Shown piece after piece: positions 23,316-30,591 of a DNA stretch of 30,591 nt. Position 1 is the first letter of the stretch. Every line of letters starts with the position of its first letter. The stretch is from assembly GCA_902787595.1 (NCBI GenBank), contig CADAHD010000008.1, forward strand, positions 1 through 30,591. The letters run 5' to 3'. The DNA comes from an uncultured Lachnospiraceae bacterium (GTDB lineage Bacteria; Bacillota_A; Clostridia; Lachnospirales; Lachnospiraceae). The notes under the pieces are model-generated. The model saw nothing but the letters and a program-made list of their open reading frames with translations. It was not told the origin of the DNA and did no database searches. A program made the translations under genes and the position numbers.

Positions 23316-23533
23316 CTTTATTTTCAAGGGTTTCGAGACTATTTCAGTCGGGGCATTGCCGTATAGATCACCATGATTCCGCCTATCGGAAAATATAAAG
23401 AAGCCCATCTTTTCCTAAGTCTGGGTGAGCGCTTTACACCTACGATGGGTGAAAACGCCGGAATACCTTCCTGCTATATCCTGGTGGGCGGTGTATTGGT
23501 GGCATAGTGTAATAGAAATTTATGGAAAGAGGA
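23316..23533. other. Intergenic stretch with no recognised gene
   Basis: I see no RNA gene or strong hairpin here. The only plus-strand frame of note (ATG at 23373, stop at 23505-23507, 44 codons) has no ribosome binding site. This stretch may hold decayed sequence. Confidence 0.5.
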
Positions 23534-23563
23534 TTGAACGATAATAAAGCTATCTGTTATAAT
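23534..23563 (+). promoter_or_regulatory. Extended -10 promoter for the membrane protein at 23629
   Basis: TTGAAC (23534-23539), 18-base spacer, TATAAT (23558-23563) with upstream TGT. Transcription would start near 23570. Confidence 0.78.
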
Positions 23564-23628
23564 GCTGTGGGGATTGATGGCGCCCACATAGGGCAGTGTG
23601 TGTTATGTCGCGCATCGGGGGGACTACA

Positions 23629-24519
23629 ATGGGACGTAAGATCTGTATCGTTTTTTTTGTACTGCTTCTTGTTCCTGTTTTGTGTGGTGTTCGTGTTCTT
23701 GCAGCCGGCGACGGAGCGAAGAACAGTGGAAAAGATGATAACGGCATAGAAAAGAAGCTCAGTTCATTTACGGAGAATTTTAAAGAGCAGTTCGAGGATC
23801 TCTTTTCGGGTGAAATGAAGATGGAACTGCCGGAAGAAGACAGGCTCAAGGTTAGAAAAACATATCTTAAATTATATAAATTGAGCTTCAACGGTTTCTT
23901 TCTTAACCTGAAGGAACGTTTCCCTGTGATAAGGGCTAAATTCGGCGAAGAAACCAAAGGCTGCGGATCCATACTGGTTATCGCTTTTCTGGTTACCTCT
24001 GTCATACAGGGAGCAAATAATAAAGTTGTGATAGGCAGGCATCTGCATCTCTATGAGGGAAAGGTTTCCGAACGATACAGGATACGGGATGAGCATCTTT
24101 CGGAATCCAGGCTCGTGGGCAAACTTGTATGGATAGCGCTGATACTGGAGGGCTTAATGCTGGTGGCAGTCATCTTTAAGAGCGACGGCATCCTGTTTAG
24201 AAATCTCTTTAAGCTCAATCTTCATGATACGCTGTGGCGGGCCGTTGCATACGGGTGCATAAGACTGCTGCTCAGTTTTCTGGCAATGCTCATACCCTTT
24301 ATCATAGCTTATATTATTGCTTTGCCGATCGCGGTCATTCGTGACATGCTGTCCGAACGCACTTATGAACGAGGTCCCACCTTTCATGCCCGGGCGCTGG
24401 ATATGCTTGACAACAGGATCGTGCTGGGTGTGCTGGGCTTCTTTTCGGGGCTGGTATTCATACATTTTAATTTTGTTTCCTGGTTTATATACCTGGAAGC
24501 AGCAGGGCTTATCAAGTAG
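23629..24519 (+). CDS. Polytopic membrane protein with signal-like N terminus, function unknown
   Basis: A 296-residue protein from the ATG at 23629. A GTG 33 bases upstream is in frame, but the signal-like segment begins right at the ATG (MGRKICIVFFVLLLVPVLCG, then VRVLA before AGDG), and G-rich sequence lies 6 bases upstream. After a charged stretch of about 75 residues come about four more hydrophobic segments, near GSILVIAFLVTS, KLVWIALILEGLMLVAVIF, LLSFLAMLIPFIIAYIIALP and GVLGFFSGLVF. No catalytic motif is apparent. The window of charged residues after the cleavage site is rich in Lys/Glu and may form a coiled coil outside the membrane. It is followed 58 bp later by a small basic protein. 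I do not recognise the family. Confidence 0.75.
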   Translation: MGRKICIVFFVLLLVPVLCGVRVLAAGDGAKNSGKDDNGIEKKLSSFTENFKEQFEDLFSGEMKMELPEEDRLKVRKTYLKLYKLSFNGFFLNLKERFPVIRAKFGEETKGCGSILVIAFLVTSVIQGANNKVVIGRHLHLYEGKVSERYRIRDEHLSESRLVGKLVWIALILEGLMLVAVIFKSDGILFRNLFKLNLHDTLWRAVAYGCIRLLLSFLAMLIPFIIAYIIALPIAVIRDMLSERTYERGPTFHARALDMLDNRIVLGVLGFFSGLVFIHFNFVSWFIYLEAAGLIK

Positions 24520-24577
24520 ATGCGGCTGTTGACTTCGTGAGAGTTACGGTGATCTGTGAAAGTGCAAGGTATGGCAG

Positions 24578-24787
24578 ATGAAGGGTGAATTATTAAAGGA
24601 TATTAATCTGCTGATACAGTATGTGGGCATCATGAGGGACACTGATGACATGGAAGAGCTGGATAAGTACTATACGCGCGTGAGAACAAAGCTTAAAGCA
24701 GTATATAAAGCCAAGGTCGACAGTCTGAAAAAAGAAAAGAAACAGAAAAAAAAGAAAGCCCCGGATGCCGAGACTCAGGAGAACTGA
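24578..24787 (+). CDS. Small basic coiled-coil-like protein
   Basis: A 69-residue hypothetical protein. The first half (LLKDINLLIQYVGIMRD, then DMEELDKYYTRVRTKLKAVY) is predicted to be helical. The second half is a poly-basic run (KKEKKQKKKK) ending APDAETQEN. AAGGT lies 7 bases before the ATG. It may be co-transcribed with the membrane protein upstream. No function can be given. Confidence 0.55.
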   Translation: MKGELLKDINLLIQYVGIMRDTDDMEELDKYYTRVRTKLKAVYKAKVDSLKKEKKQKKKKAPDAETQEN

Positions 24788-24826
24788 TACGTATTTGTTT
24801 TGGGGCGGCTAAAAGCATGCATGGGT

Positions 24827-24855
24827 TTGCATTTCTGACAGCATAATGATACAAT
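24827..24855 (+). promoter_or_regulatory. Promoter for the O-acetylhomoserine sulfhydrylase locus
   Basis: TTGCAT (24827-24832), 17-base spacer, TACAAT (24850-24855) preceded by TGA. The start would be near 24862, after the only upstream ATG (24846) in the body frame, so that ATG cannot be used from this promoter. Confidence 0.72.
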
Positions 24856-24889
24856 ATCCGTTAAGATTTGTTTTCAGGAGGAGCTATCA

Positions 24890-26087
24890 ATGTCAGAAAG
24901 AAAGATCGGAACAACATGACACCAGCGAAGATATGGGTAAACTCTTCGATCTGGAAGCAAGCGGATATTTCTATACACGTCTTCAGAATCCCACGAACGA
25001 CTATGTGGCGGCAAAGATAGCAGAGCTTGAAGGTGGAGCGGCAGGCATGCTTACATCCTCCGGTCAGGCGGCTAATTTCTTTGCGCTTTTTAATATATGT
25101 GAATGCGGAAGCCATATCGTATCATCATCTTCTATCTACGGCGGCACTTTCAACCTTATATCGGTTACCATGAAGAAGATGGGCATAGATGTGACATTTG
25201 TAAGCCCTGATTGCAGCGAAGAAGAGCTGAATGCGGCTTTTAAGGAAAATACCCGCGCGGTATTCGGAGAAACGATTGCCAATCCGGCGCTTACTGTGCT
25301 GGATATCGAGAAATTTGCAAAAGCGGCGCATGCTCACGGCGTCCCTCTTATTGTTGATAATACGTTCCCTACGCCCGTAGGCTGCAGGCCCATTGAGTGG
25401 GGATGTGACATAGTTACGCACTCCACCACCAAGTATATGGACGGACACGGAGTGGCTGTAGGCGGCGCTATAGTTGATTCGGGTAATTTCGACTGGATGG
25501 CTCATGCGGACAAGTTCCCCGGTCTTACTACCCCCGATGATTCCTATCATGGGATCACCTATGCGGAGAAATTCGGAAAAGGCGCATTTATCACCAAGGC
25601 TACAGCCCAGCTGATGAGGGATCTGGGAAGCATACAGTCGCCTCAGCATGCATTTTATCTTAATCTGGGACTTGAGTCTTTGCATGTGCGCATGCCCAGG
25701 CATGTTGAGAACGGAACGGCAGTTGCGGAATTCCTTGAGAAACACCCTAGAGTTACAAAGGTAAACTATCCCGGTTTAAAGAGCAATCCTTATTATGAGC
25801 TGGCTCAGAAATATTTCGGACACGGCGGCTGCGGTGTGGTATCCTTTGAGCTTGAAGGTGGAAGGGCTGCTGCGGAAGCCTTTATGAAGAAGCTTAAACT
25901 GGCTGCCATAGAGACTCATGTGGCAGATGCAAGGACATGCTGCCTTAATCCCGCCAGCTCCACGCATCGTCAGATGACTGATGAACAGCTTGCAGCAGCC
26001 GGCATACCTGCCGGACTGGTGCGTATGTCCTGCGGTCTGGAGGACAAGACTGATCTTATAGCCGACATAGAGCAGGCGCTTTCATGA
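24890..26087 (+). pseudogene. O-acetylhomoserine aminocarboxypropyltransferase/sulfhydrylase, 5'-frameshifted by deletion
   Basis: Most of an O-acetylhomoserine sulfhydrylase (PLP, Cys/Met metabolism family) that makes homocysteine from O-acetylhomoserine and sulfide. The body from DTSEDMGKLFDLEASGYFYT onward is intact: [36 protein letters not shown] with the PLP Lys, and ARTCCLNPASSTHRQM. The ideal start is the ATG at 24890, 8 bases after AGGAGG, but it reads only MSERKIGTT and then TGA (24917-24919). In relatives that opening continues for about 26 residues before DTSED. Those are missing and the frame changes at 24917-24918, consistent with a deletion of about 77 bp. The body frame's upstream ATG (24846) lies within the promoter. 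Probably inactive, or an assembly error. Confidence 0.8.
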
Positions 26088-26109
26088 GGTTTTGGGATCA
26101 GATATACGG

Positions 26110-27117
26110 ATGAAGAAAGATAACGTCAATATATATGACATAGCCAAGATGGCAGGTGTGTCCATAGCCACGGTTTCGCGCGTGCTTAACGACTCTGATA
26201 AGGTAAGTGAAAAGACCAGATCCAGGGTAATGAGCGTTATCGAGGAAGTGGGTTATGAACCCAATATATTTGCCCAGGGCCTGGGACTCAATACCATGCA
26301 TACCGTAGGGATACTGGTTCCCGATATCGCGGATATCTATATGTCGTCTGCGGTGGCATATCTGGAAAAGGATCTTGCAGAGTATCAGTACCACTGCCTT
26401 TTGAGCTGCAGCGGTTTTTCGCTGGAAGGAAAGAAAATACATACGCGCATGCTCTTATCAAAGCATATAGATGCGCTCATTCTGGTTGGCAGTACCTATG
26501 CCGGTAAGGGAAACGATCCCGGCGAGACCGAGTATATAAGAGAAGCGGCAAAGCAGGTGCCTGTGTTTGTCATCAACGGCGTAGTGGAAGGCGATAATAT
26601 ATACAGCGCCGTGGCAGAAGATGATACTGCAGAATATAATGCAGCATCAATGCTTATAAGGAAGGGATACAAGGATATGATCTTCCTTACCGATTCCCAT
26701 TCCTACAGTTCCGTAATGAAAAGGACCGGCTACGAACAGGCTATGAAGAGCAACAGTCTTACGCCGCATCATTATTATGTTGAAAACAGCATAGAAGGCG
26801 TTAAGGCATTTCTGGCGGATAAAAGCGATATATCCTTTAATGCAGTCATAGCCGCTAATGATACCATCGCTGTGGGAGTTGTTAAATATGCCCTTGAAAA
26901 AGGCTTAAGGATTCCGGAGGATCTGGCTGTAGTGGGATATAATGATTCCGGGCTGGCAAAGGCCTGTATGCCCGAATTATCAAGTGTAGATAATCATGCT
27001 GAAAAGCTGTGCAAGGTCACTGTAGAGAATCTTATATGCAGGCTTGGCGATGACGGGGAAAACGCAAGACGCAGGTTCAGCGTAAGCTGCGATCTGATAG
27101 CAAGAAGCACTACCTGA
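26110..27117 (+). CDS. LacI-family transcriptional regulator
   Basis: A 335-residue repressor-type protein. The DNA-binding headpiece is NIYDIAKMAGVSIATVSRVL followed by NDSDKVSEKTRSRV. The hinge and periplasmic-binding-protein-like core follow (HTVGILVPDIADIYMSS, HIDALILVGSTY, AVIAANDTIAVGVVKYAL, LAVVGYNDSGLA), which should bind a sugar or related effector. I chose the ATG at 26110; an in-frame TTG at 26092 has GAGG too close to it. The gene starts 23 bp after the broken sulfhydrylase gene. No operator was identified, and the regulated genes may be elsewhere; pta lies directly downstream. Confidence 0.92.
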   Translation: MKKDNVNIYDIAKMAGVSIATVSRVLNDSDKVSEKTRSRVMSVIEEVGYEPNIFAQGLGLNTMHTVGILVPDIADIYMSSAVAYLEKDLAEYQYHCLLSCSGFSLEGKKIHTRMLLSKHIDALILVGSTYAGKGNDPGETEYIREAAKQVPVFVINGVVEGDNIYSAVAEDDTAEYNAASMLIRKGYKDMIFLTDSHSYSSVMKRTGYEQAMKSNSLTPHHYYVENSIEGVKAFLADKSDISFNAVIAANDTIAVGVVKYALEKGLRIPEDLAVVGYNDSGLAKACMPELSSVDNHAEKLCKVTVENLICRLGDDGENARRRFSVSCDLIARSTT

Positions 27118-27149
27118 AAACAGTATCCATATAACAGGAGGAAATAGAG

Positions 27150-28133
27150 ATGTTTGGATTTGGCGCAATGATACAGAAATTGAAAGAGAATCCTAAGACT
27201 ATAGTACTGACCGAAGGTGAGGATCCCCGTATCCTTGAGGCGGCTTCACGCCTTCTGGCCAGCAATTTCCTGACTCCCATTCTGCTGGGGGATGAGCAGA
27301 CGGTCGCAAATGCTGCGGAGGATGCAGGTTATAATATCCGCGGCGCAAAGATAATCAATCCCGTCAACTATGACAGGCTAGAGGAAGTGACTAATGAGTT
27401 TTATGAGATCCGCAAGGAAAAGGGCATGACGATAGAGAAGGCCCAGAAGATGATGCTGCAGCGCAACTACTTCGGCACCATGCTGGTCAAGATGGGCATA
27501 GCTGACTGCCTGCTGGGCGGCGCCACCTATTCCACTGCAGATACGGTAAGACCCGCGCTGCAGATAATCAAGACCAAGCCCGGAAATTCCATTGTTTCTT
27601 CCTGCTTCATACTGGTGCGCCCCGGCGCTACCGGTGAGAACGAAGTGCTGGCTATGGCAGACTGCGCCATAAATATTCAGCCTTCGGAAGATGAGCTCGT
27701 TGAGATATGCGGTGAGACCATCAAGTGTGCGCGTATATTCGGCATCGACCCCAAGGTTGCATTCTTAAGCTATTCGACCAGGGGCTCAGGTAAAGGCGAT
27801 TCCGTTGATAAGATGAGAAATGCGGCTGCCAAGGCTCAGGAAGAGTTCCCTGATGTGCCCATTGACGGCGAATTTCAGTTTGATACAGCCGTATCCCCCC
27901 GCGTGGCAAGGCAGAAAGCGCCCGGAAGCGTTGTGGCAGGCTATGCAAATACATTTATCTTCCCCGATATCAATGCGGGCAATCTGGGCTATAAGATAGC
28001 GCAGCGCATGGGTAATTTTGAAGCATACGGTCCCATACTGCTGGGACTTAACGCTCAGGTAAATGACCTCTCACGCGGCTGTAACGCTCTTGAGGTATAT
28101 TCCATGGCTATCATAACAGCAGCTCTTACCTGA
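27150..28133 (+). CDS. pta: Phosphate acetyltransferase
   Basis: A 327-residue enzyme interconverting acetyl-CoA and acetyl phosphate in acetate fermentation. Conserved segments are VLTEGEDPRILEAA, NYFGTMLVKMGIADCLLGGATYSTADTVRPALQ (split here for length: GGATYSTADTVRPALQ binds CoA), FLSYSTRGSGKG, DGEFQFDTAV and NTFIFPDINAGNLGYKIAQR. Length matches the short single-domain type. AGGAGG precedes the ATG. ackA, often adjacent in Clostridia, does not follow; a terminator does. Expression may depend on the LacI-type gene 33 bp upstream. Confidence 0.97.
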   Translation: MFGFGAMIQKLKENPKTIVLTEGEDPRILEAASRLLASNFLTPILLGDEQTVANAAEDAGYNIRGAKIINPVNYDRLEEVTNEFYEIRKEKGMTIEKAQKMMLQRNYFGTMLVKMGIADCLLGGATYSTADTVRPALQIIKTKPGNSIVSSCFILVRPGATGENEVLAMADCAINIQPSEDELVEICGETIKCARIFGIDPKVAFLSYSTRGSGKGDSVDKMRNAAAKAQEEFPDVPIDGEFQFDTAVSPRVARQKAPGSVVAGYANTFIFPDINAGNLGYKIAQRMGNFEAYGPILLGLNAQVNDLSRGCNALEVYSMAIITAALT

Positions 28134-28164
28134 GCTGTCTTATACAATATTTCAGTACCTTCCT

Positions 28165-28199
28165 GTCAACAGCTCCAAGGGGCTGTTGACTTGTTTTTT
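28165..28199 (+). terminator. pta terminator
   Basis: GTCAACAGC (28165-28173) pairs with GCTGTTGAC (28182-28190), followed after CTTG-like spacing by a T run to 28199. Confidence 0.85.
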
Positions 28200-28219
28200 A
28201 GCCCTTTTTTTGGTAAACT
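28191..28219 (+). promoter_or_regulatory. Weak candidate promoter for the GNAT-radical SAM pair
   Basis: TTGTTT (28191-28196) and TAAACT (28214-28219) are 17 bases apart; the -35 overlaps the T run of the pta terminator. The match to consensus is modest. Confidence 0.4.
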
Positions 28220-28245
28220 TATTAAAATGTTTTGGGGATATGGTT

Positions 28246-29331
28246 ATGAAGATCACGGTAGCAAAGTCTTTAAATGAGCAGAGGGATTTCCTGCGCTTCA
28301 GAAAAAATCTGTACAGCGGCGCGAGGCGTTATATAGACGGTAATTATTTCATGCTCTGCGAGATCTTTTCATCTAAGCTTCATTTCACAAAGAATATCAC
28401 TTATTATCCGGTCAGCGTTTCTTCGGATGACGGTGGCATACTCTGTCAGGGCTTTATAGTATATGCGCCGCAGCTTCCGGAATATATACAGTTATGTTTC
28501 TTTGAAAGCCTTCCGCACCGGGAAAAGGCTGTGGCCATGCTCACGGATATCACAGCGGAGTATGGCAGGCGTCTTAACTGCAAAAAAATGGTTGTAGGTC
28601 TTAACGGCCATGTTAATTATGGTCTGGGTCTTCTTGATTCGCATTTTGAAGAACGCAATTCTTTTTCATCTCCGGGCAATCCGATGTATTACAATGATTA
28701 TTTCAGAAAAGCAGGCTTCGATGAAGTGAGGCTTAATTCATATGTTGTGAATCATTATGACGACAGACTCGAGCGCTTCAGCCGGGCTATAGAGCGCATA
28801 GATAAAAATTATGATTTCCGTTATTTTGATAAAAAGGAATTTGACAGATATTCAAAGATATATACGGATCTGAACAATTACTGCTTTAAGGATCATAAGT
28901 ATTACTACTGCAGGGATTATGAAGATGATAAGGAAATGCTTAAAGAGCTTTTCCTTTTTATGAAAGAAGACTCGCTTATTTTTGCTTTTAAGGATGACGA
29001 GCCGGTAGGCTTTATCATGTGGTACCCGGATTTTAATGAGCTGGCTGCGCGTGGAGAAGCATTCGGCACAAAGCACTTTTTCAAGAACATCATGGCAGGC
29101 CGCAGGATAAGGACGGCAAAGGTCATGGAATACGGCGTGCTGGAGCAGTACCGCGGGCGCGGGCTTCCGGCAGCGCTAATATACAAAGCTTTTAATCTTA
29201 TAAAGGATCAGGGCTACAAACGCATCGAAACCTCATGGGTGCTGGAGGATAATGACGATTCCAACAGTTTCTGCCGCGCAGCCTGCGATTCATTGTATAA
29301 GAAGTATGTAGTATTTGAGAAAGAAATATGA
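28246..29331 (+). CDS. GNAT-type acyltransferase with duplicated fold
   Basis: A 361-residue protein from the ATG at 28246 (MKITVAKSL), with GGGG 8 bases upstream. Longer in-frame starts overlap the pta terminator, so they were rejected. The layout matches tandem GNAT-like proteins of about 370-390 residues. The N-terminal half has FLRFRKNLYSGARRYIDGNY, FFESLPHREKAVAML and PGNPMYYNDYFRKAGFDEV. The C-terminal half has the acetyl-CoA loop motif YRGRGLPAALIYKAF after KVMEYGVLEQ. GNAT proteins transfer acyl groups from CoA to amines, but the acceptor here is unknown. The stop overlaps the start of a B12-binding radical SAM gene in ATGA, implying a shared pathway, possibly a small molecule or lipid modification (inference). 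Confidence 0.78.
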   Translation: MKITVAKSLNEQRDFLRFRKNLYSGARRYIDGNYFMLCEIFSSKLHFTKNITYYPVSVSSDDGGILCQGFIVYAPQLPEYIQLCFFESLPHREKAVAMLTDITAEYGRRLNCKKMVVGLNGHVNYGLGLLDSHFEERNSFSSPGNPMYYNDYFRKAGFDEVRLNSYVVNHYDDRLERFSRAIERIDKNYDFRYFDKKEFDRYSKIYTDLNNYCFKDHKYYYCRDYEDDKEMLKELFLFMKEDSLIFAFKDDEPVGFIMWYPDFNELAARGEAFGTKHFFKNIMAGRRIRTAKVMEYGVLEQYRGRGLPAALIYKAFNLIKDQGYKRIETSWVLEDNDDSNSFCRAACDSLYKKYVVFEKEI

Positions 29332-30591
29332 AAGTACTCCTCTTCCGTCCAAAACCGCATAAGGAAACGATAGGTCTGCAGAACGTGATGATCTGCGAGC
29401 CTCTTGAACTTGAGTATATTTCTTCCAATATCGAGGCTCTGGGACATAAGTGCATCATTGTCGATATGATACTGGAGCGCCACAGCGTCTCCTGGTTTGT
29501 AGAGCGTCTTAAGCCTGATGTTGTGGGCATTACAGGCTATATTTCCCATGTAAATATAATAAAGGATTACGCAAGGCAGGCGAAGGCTGTTGATAAAAAG
29601 ATCGTGACCATAGTCGGCGGCGTGCATGCAGAGGTTAATCCCGGAGATTTTGAATCAAAGTATATAGATTATATAATCCGCGCTAACGGTATCCGCACTT
29701 TCATTGAGATACTTAACAAGCTTGAAGGAAAGGAATTCATTGAGATACTTAACAAGCTTGAAGGAAAGGAAAACAGCGAGCCGGAGTGTGTTTATCATTC
29801 GGGGAGCAAGCCGCCTAAAAAGGATACCACATTTAAATATCTGTATCCCGACAGGAACAAAGTTAAAAGATACAGGGCGAAGTATTACTACATGTTCCAC
29901 CGTAACTGCAGCCTGATAAAAACTTCCTTCGGCTGTCCGTATAACTGCAAGTTCTGTTTCTGCAGGCAGATAACGGACGATCAGTATTTTGCCAGAACGC
30001 TTGAGGATATAATCTGCGAGCTTAAGCAGATAAAGGAATCAGAGATATATATAGTTGATGATGATTTCCTTGTGGGACGCGACCGCATACTTAAGTTCTG
30101 CGATATGCTGGAAGAAAACCACATTCACAAAAAGTATCTTATTTACGGCAGGGCTGATTTTATAGCAGCAAATGAAGACGTGATAAAGCGCTTTAAGCAG
30201 GTGGGGCTGCGGGCCGTGATAGTTGGGCTTGAGTCCTGCGACAGCCGGCAGCTGGATGATTACAACAAACGTACCAATGTGGCCATTAATGAAAAGGCCG
30301 CGGGCATACTTAAGAAATATGATGTGGAGTGTTACGGGACTTTCATACTGGGACTTGACTGGACTAAGGAGGATTTCGATGCGCTCTACCGCTGGATCAA
30401 AAAGCTGGGACTTATATTTGTAAATCTTCAGCCGCTGACTCCGCTCCGCGGCACGGATATATACGAAAAATACAGACCGCGTTTTATAGTAAGGGAAGAC
30501 GAATACGAGAAATGGGATCTGGCGCACCTGGTGGTCAAGCCGGATAACATATCCGTAAGAATGTATTACTGGTATACCATACTGCTTTACT
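29328..30591 (+). CDS. B12-binding domain radical SAM protein, 3' end beyond window
   Basis: 421 codons are visible with no stop. The N-terminal domain (MKVLLFRPKPHK, then LEYISSNIEALGHKCIIVDM, DVVGITGYISHVN, TIVGGVHAEVNP) is the cobalamin-binding fold of BchE-like enzymes, and lacks a DxHxxG motif. The radical SAM core has C-P-Y-N-C-K-F-C (SFGCPYNCKFCFC, CxxxCxxC). Downstream are IYIVDDDFLVGRDRIL, AVIVGLESC and FILGLDW. Between the domains, FIEILNKLEGKE is repeated exactly (36-bp tandem duplication). Such enzymes carry out methylations or ring or carbon rearrangements. ATGA overlap with the GNAT gene indicates a coupled pair. The C terminus is truncated by the window edge. Confidence 0.88.
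   Translation, partial: MKVLLFRPKPHKETIGLQNVMICEPLELEYISSNIEALGHKCIIVDMILERHSVSWFVERLKPDVVGITGYISHVNIIKDYARQAKAVDKKIVTIVGGVHAEVNPGDFESKYIDYIIRANGIRTFIEILNKLEGKEFIEILNKLEGKENSEPECVYHSGSKPPKKDTTFKYLYPDRNKVKRYRAKYYYMFHRNCSLIKTSFGCPYNCKFCFCRQITDDQYFARTLEDIICELKQIKESEIYIVDDDFLVGRDRILKFCDMLEENHIHKKYLIYGRADFIAANEDVIKRFKQVGLRAVIVGLESCDSRQLDDYNKRTNVAINEKAAGILKKYDVECYGTFILGLDWTKEDFDALYRWIKKLGLIFVNLQPLTPLRGTDIYEKYRPRFIVREDEYEKWDLAHLVVKPDNISVRMYYWYTILLY
29700..29771 (+). repeat. Exact 36-bp tandem duplication
   Basis: Units 29700-29735 and 29736-29771 are identical (both begin ttcattgagatacttaacaa). They encode FIEILNKLEGKE twice, in frame, within the radical SAM gene. Confidence 0.98.

Noticed and set aside
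23167..23376. ORF reading through the tRNA-Lys (GPLAQSVEHLTFNQVVGGSIPP)
   Set aside because: This is the well-known false protein produced by translating a tRNA gene.
23373..23507. 44-codon plus-strand ORF beginning MIPPIGKYKEAH
   Set aside because: No ribosome binding site or promoter was seen and the frame is open only briefly.
24846..24889. ATG at 24846 as start of an intact 413-residue sulfhydrylase
   Set aside because: It lies inside the predicted promoter, lacks a ribosome binding site, and gives an N terminus (MIQYPLRFVF) unlike the family.
28186..28245. Longer N terminus for the GNAT protein
   Set aside because: It would start within the pta terminator and lacks a ribosome binding site.

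Overview
The window looks like a chromosomal piece of a low-to-mid GC Clostridia, most likely a Lachnospiraceae-type anaerobe. The reasons are a DUF4250 mini-protein next to gpmI, pyruvate formate-lyase activase, a clostridial 2x[4Fe-4S] ferredoxin, phosphotransacetylase, a tryptophan T-box leader in front of the trp genes, strong GGAGG ribosome binding sites and textbook TTGACA/TATAAT promoters. This placement rests on gene content and remembered family members; no search was run.

Layout. 1-464 is the 3' end of an RsuA-type pseudouridine synthase, followed by a possible short transcript and terminators. 710-2497 (minus) is DUF4250-gpmI. 2822-6376 (plus) holds a zinc-ribbon membrane protein, a cellobiose 2-epimerase-like enzyme, pflA and a ferredoxin. 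6584-7530 holds an SCP2-like protein with a Lys/Ala/Pro-rich tail, facing a DUF1858 redox protein. 7703-10741 holds a large membrane-anchored protein with a 39-bp repeat array and a PfkB-type kinase whose catalytic Asp position is Asn. 10743-11348 (minus) is a TPR-like membrane protein, divergent from a 33-residue hydrophobic peptide. 11555-16088 is a close-packed run: PG_binding_4-like membrane protein, stand-alone AIRS_C domain, Lrp/AsnC regulator, PLP aminotransferase and pncB.

16096-23139 is a complete tryptophan operon, trpE-G-D-C-F-B-A, behind a sigma-A promoter and a T-box riboswitch whose specifier reads UGG. It converts chorismate to tryptophan. Three of its gene junctions carry copies of widespread palindromic repeats, and one copy appears to have been absorbed into the end of trpC. 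tRNA-Lys(TTT) with its own promoter and terminator follows at 23209-23281.

23629-24787 holds two unrecognised genes. 24890-26087 is an O-acetylhomoserine sulfhydrylase gene whose 5' end is broken by a deletion/frameshift. A LacI-family regulator and pta follow. The window ends in a translationally coupled pair, a GNAT-like acyltransferase and a B12-binding radical SAM protein (open at the right edge), the latter with an exact 36-bp in-frame tandem duplication.

I did not find a wholly new multi-gene system. The best leads are the broken sulfhydrylase gene, the SCP2/histone-tail protein, the GNAT-radical SAM pair with its fresh duplication, the Asn-substituted PfkB kinase, the stand-alone AIRS_C protein and the repeats inside the trp operon.
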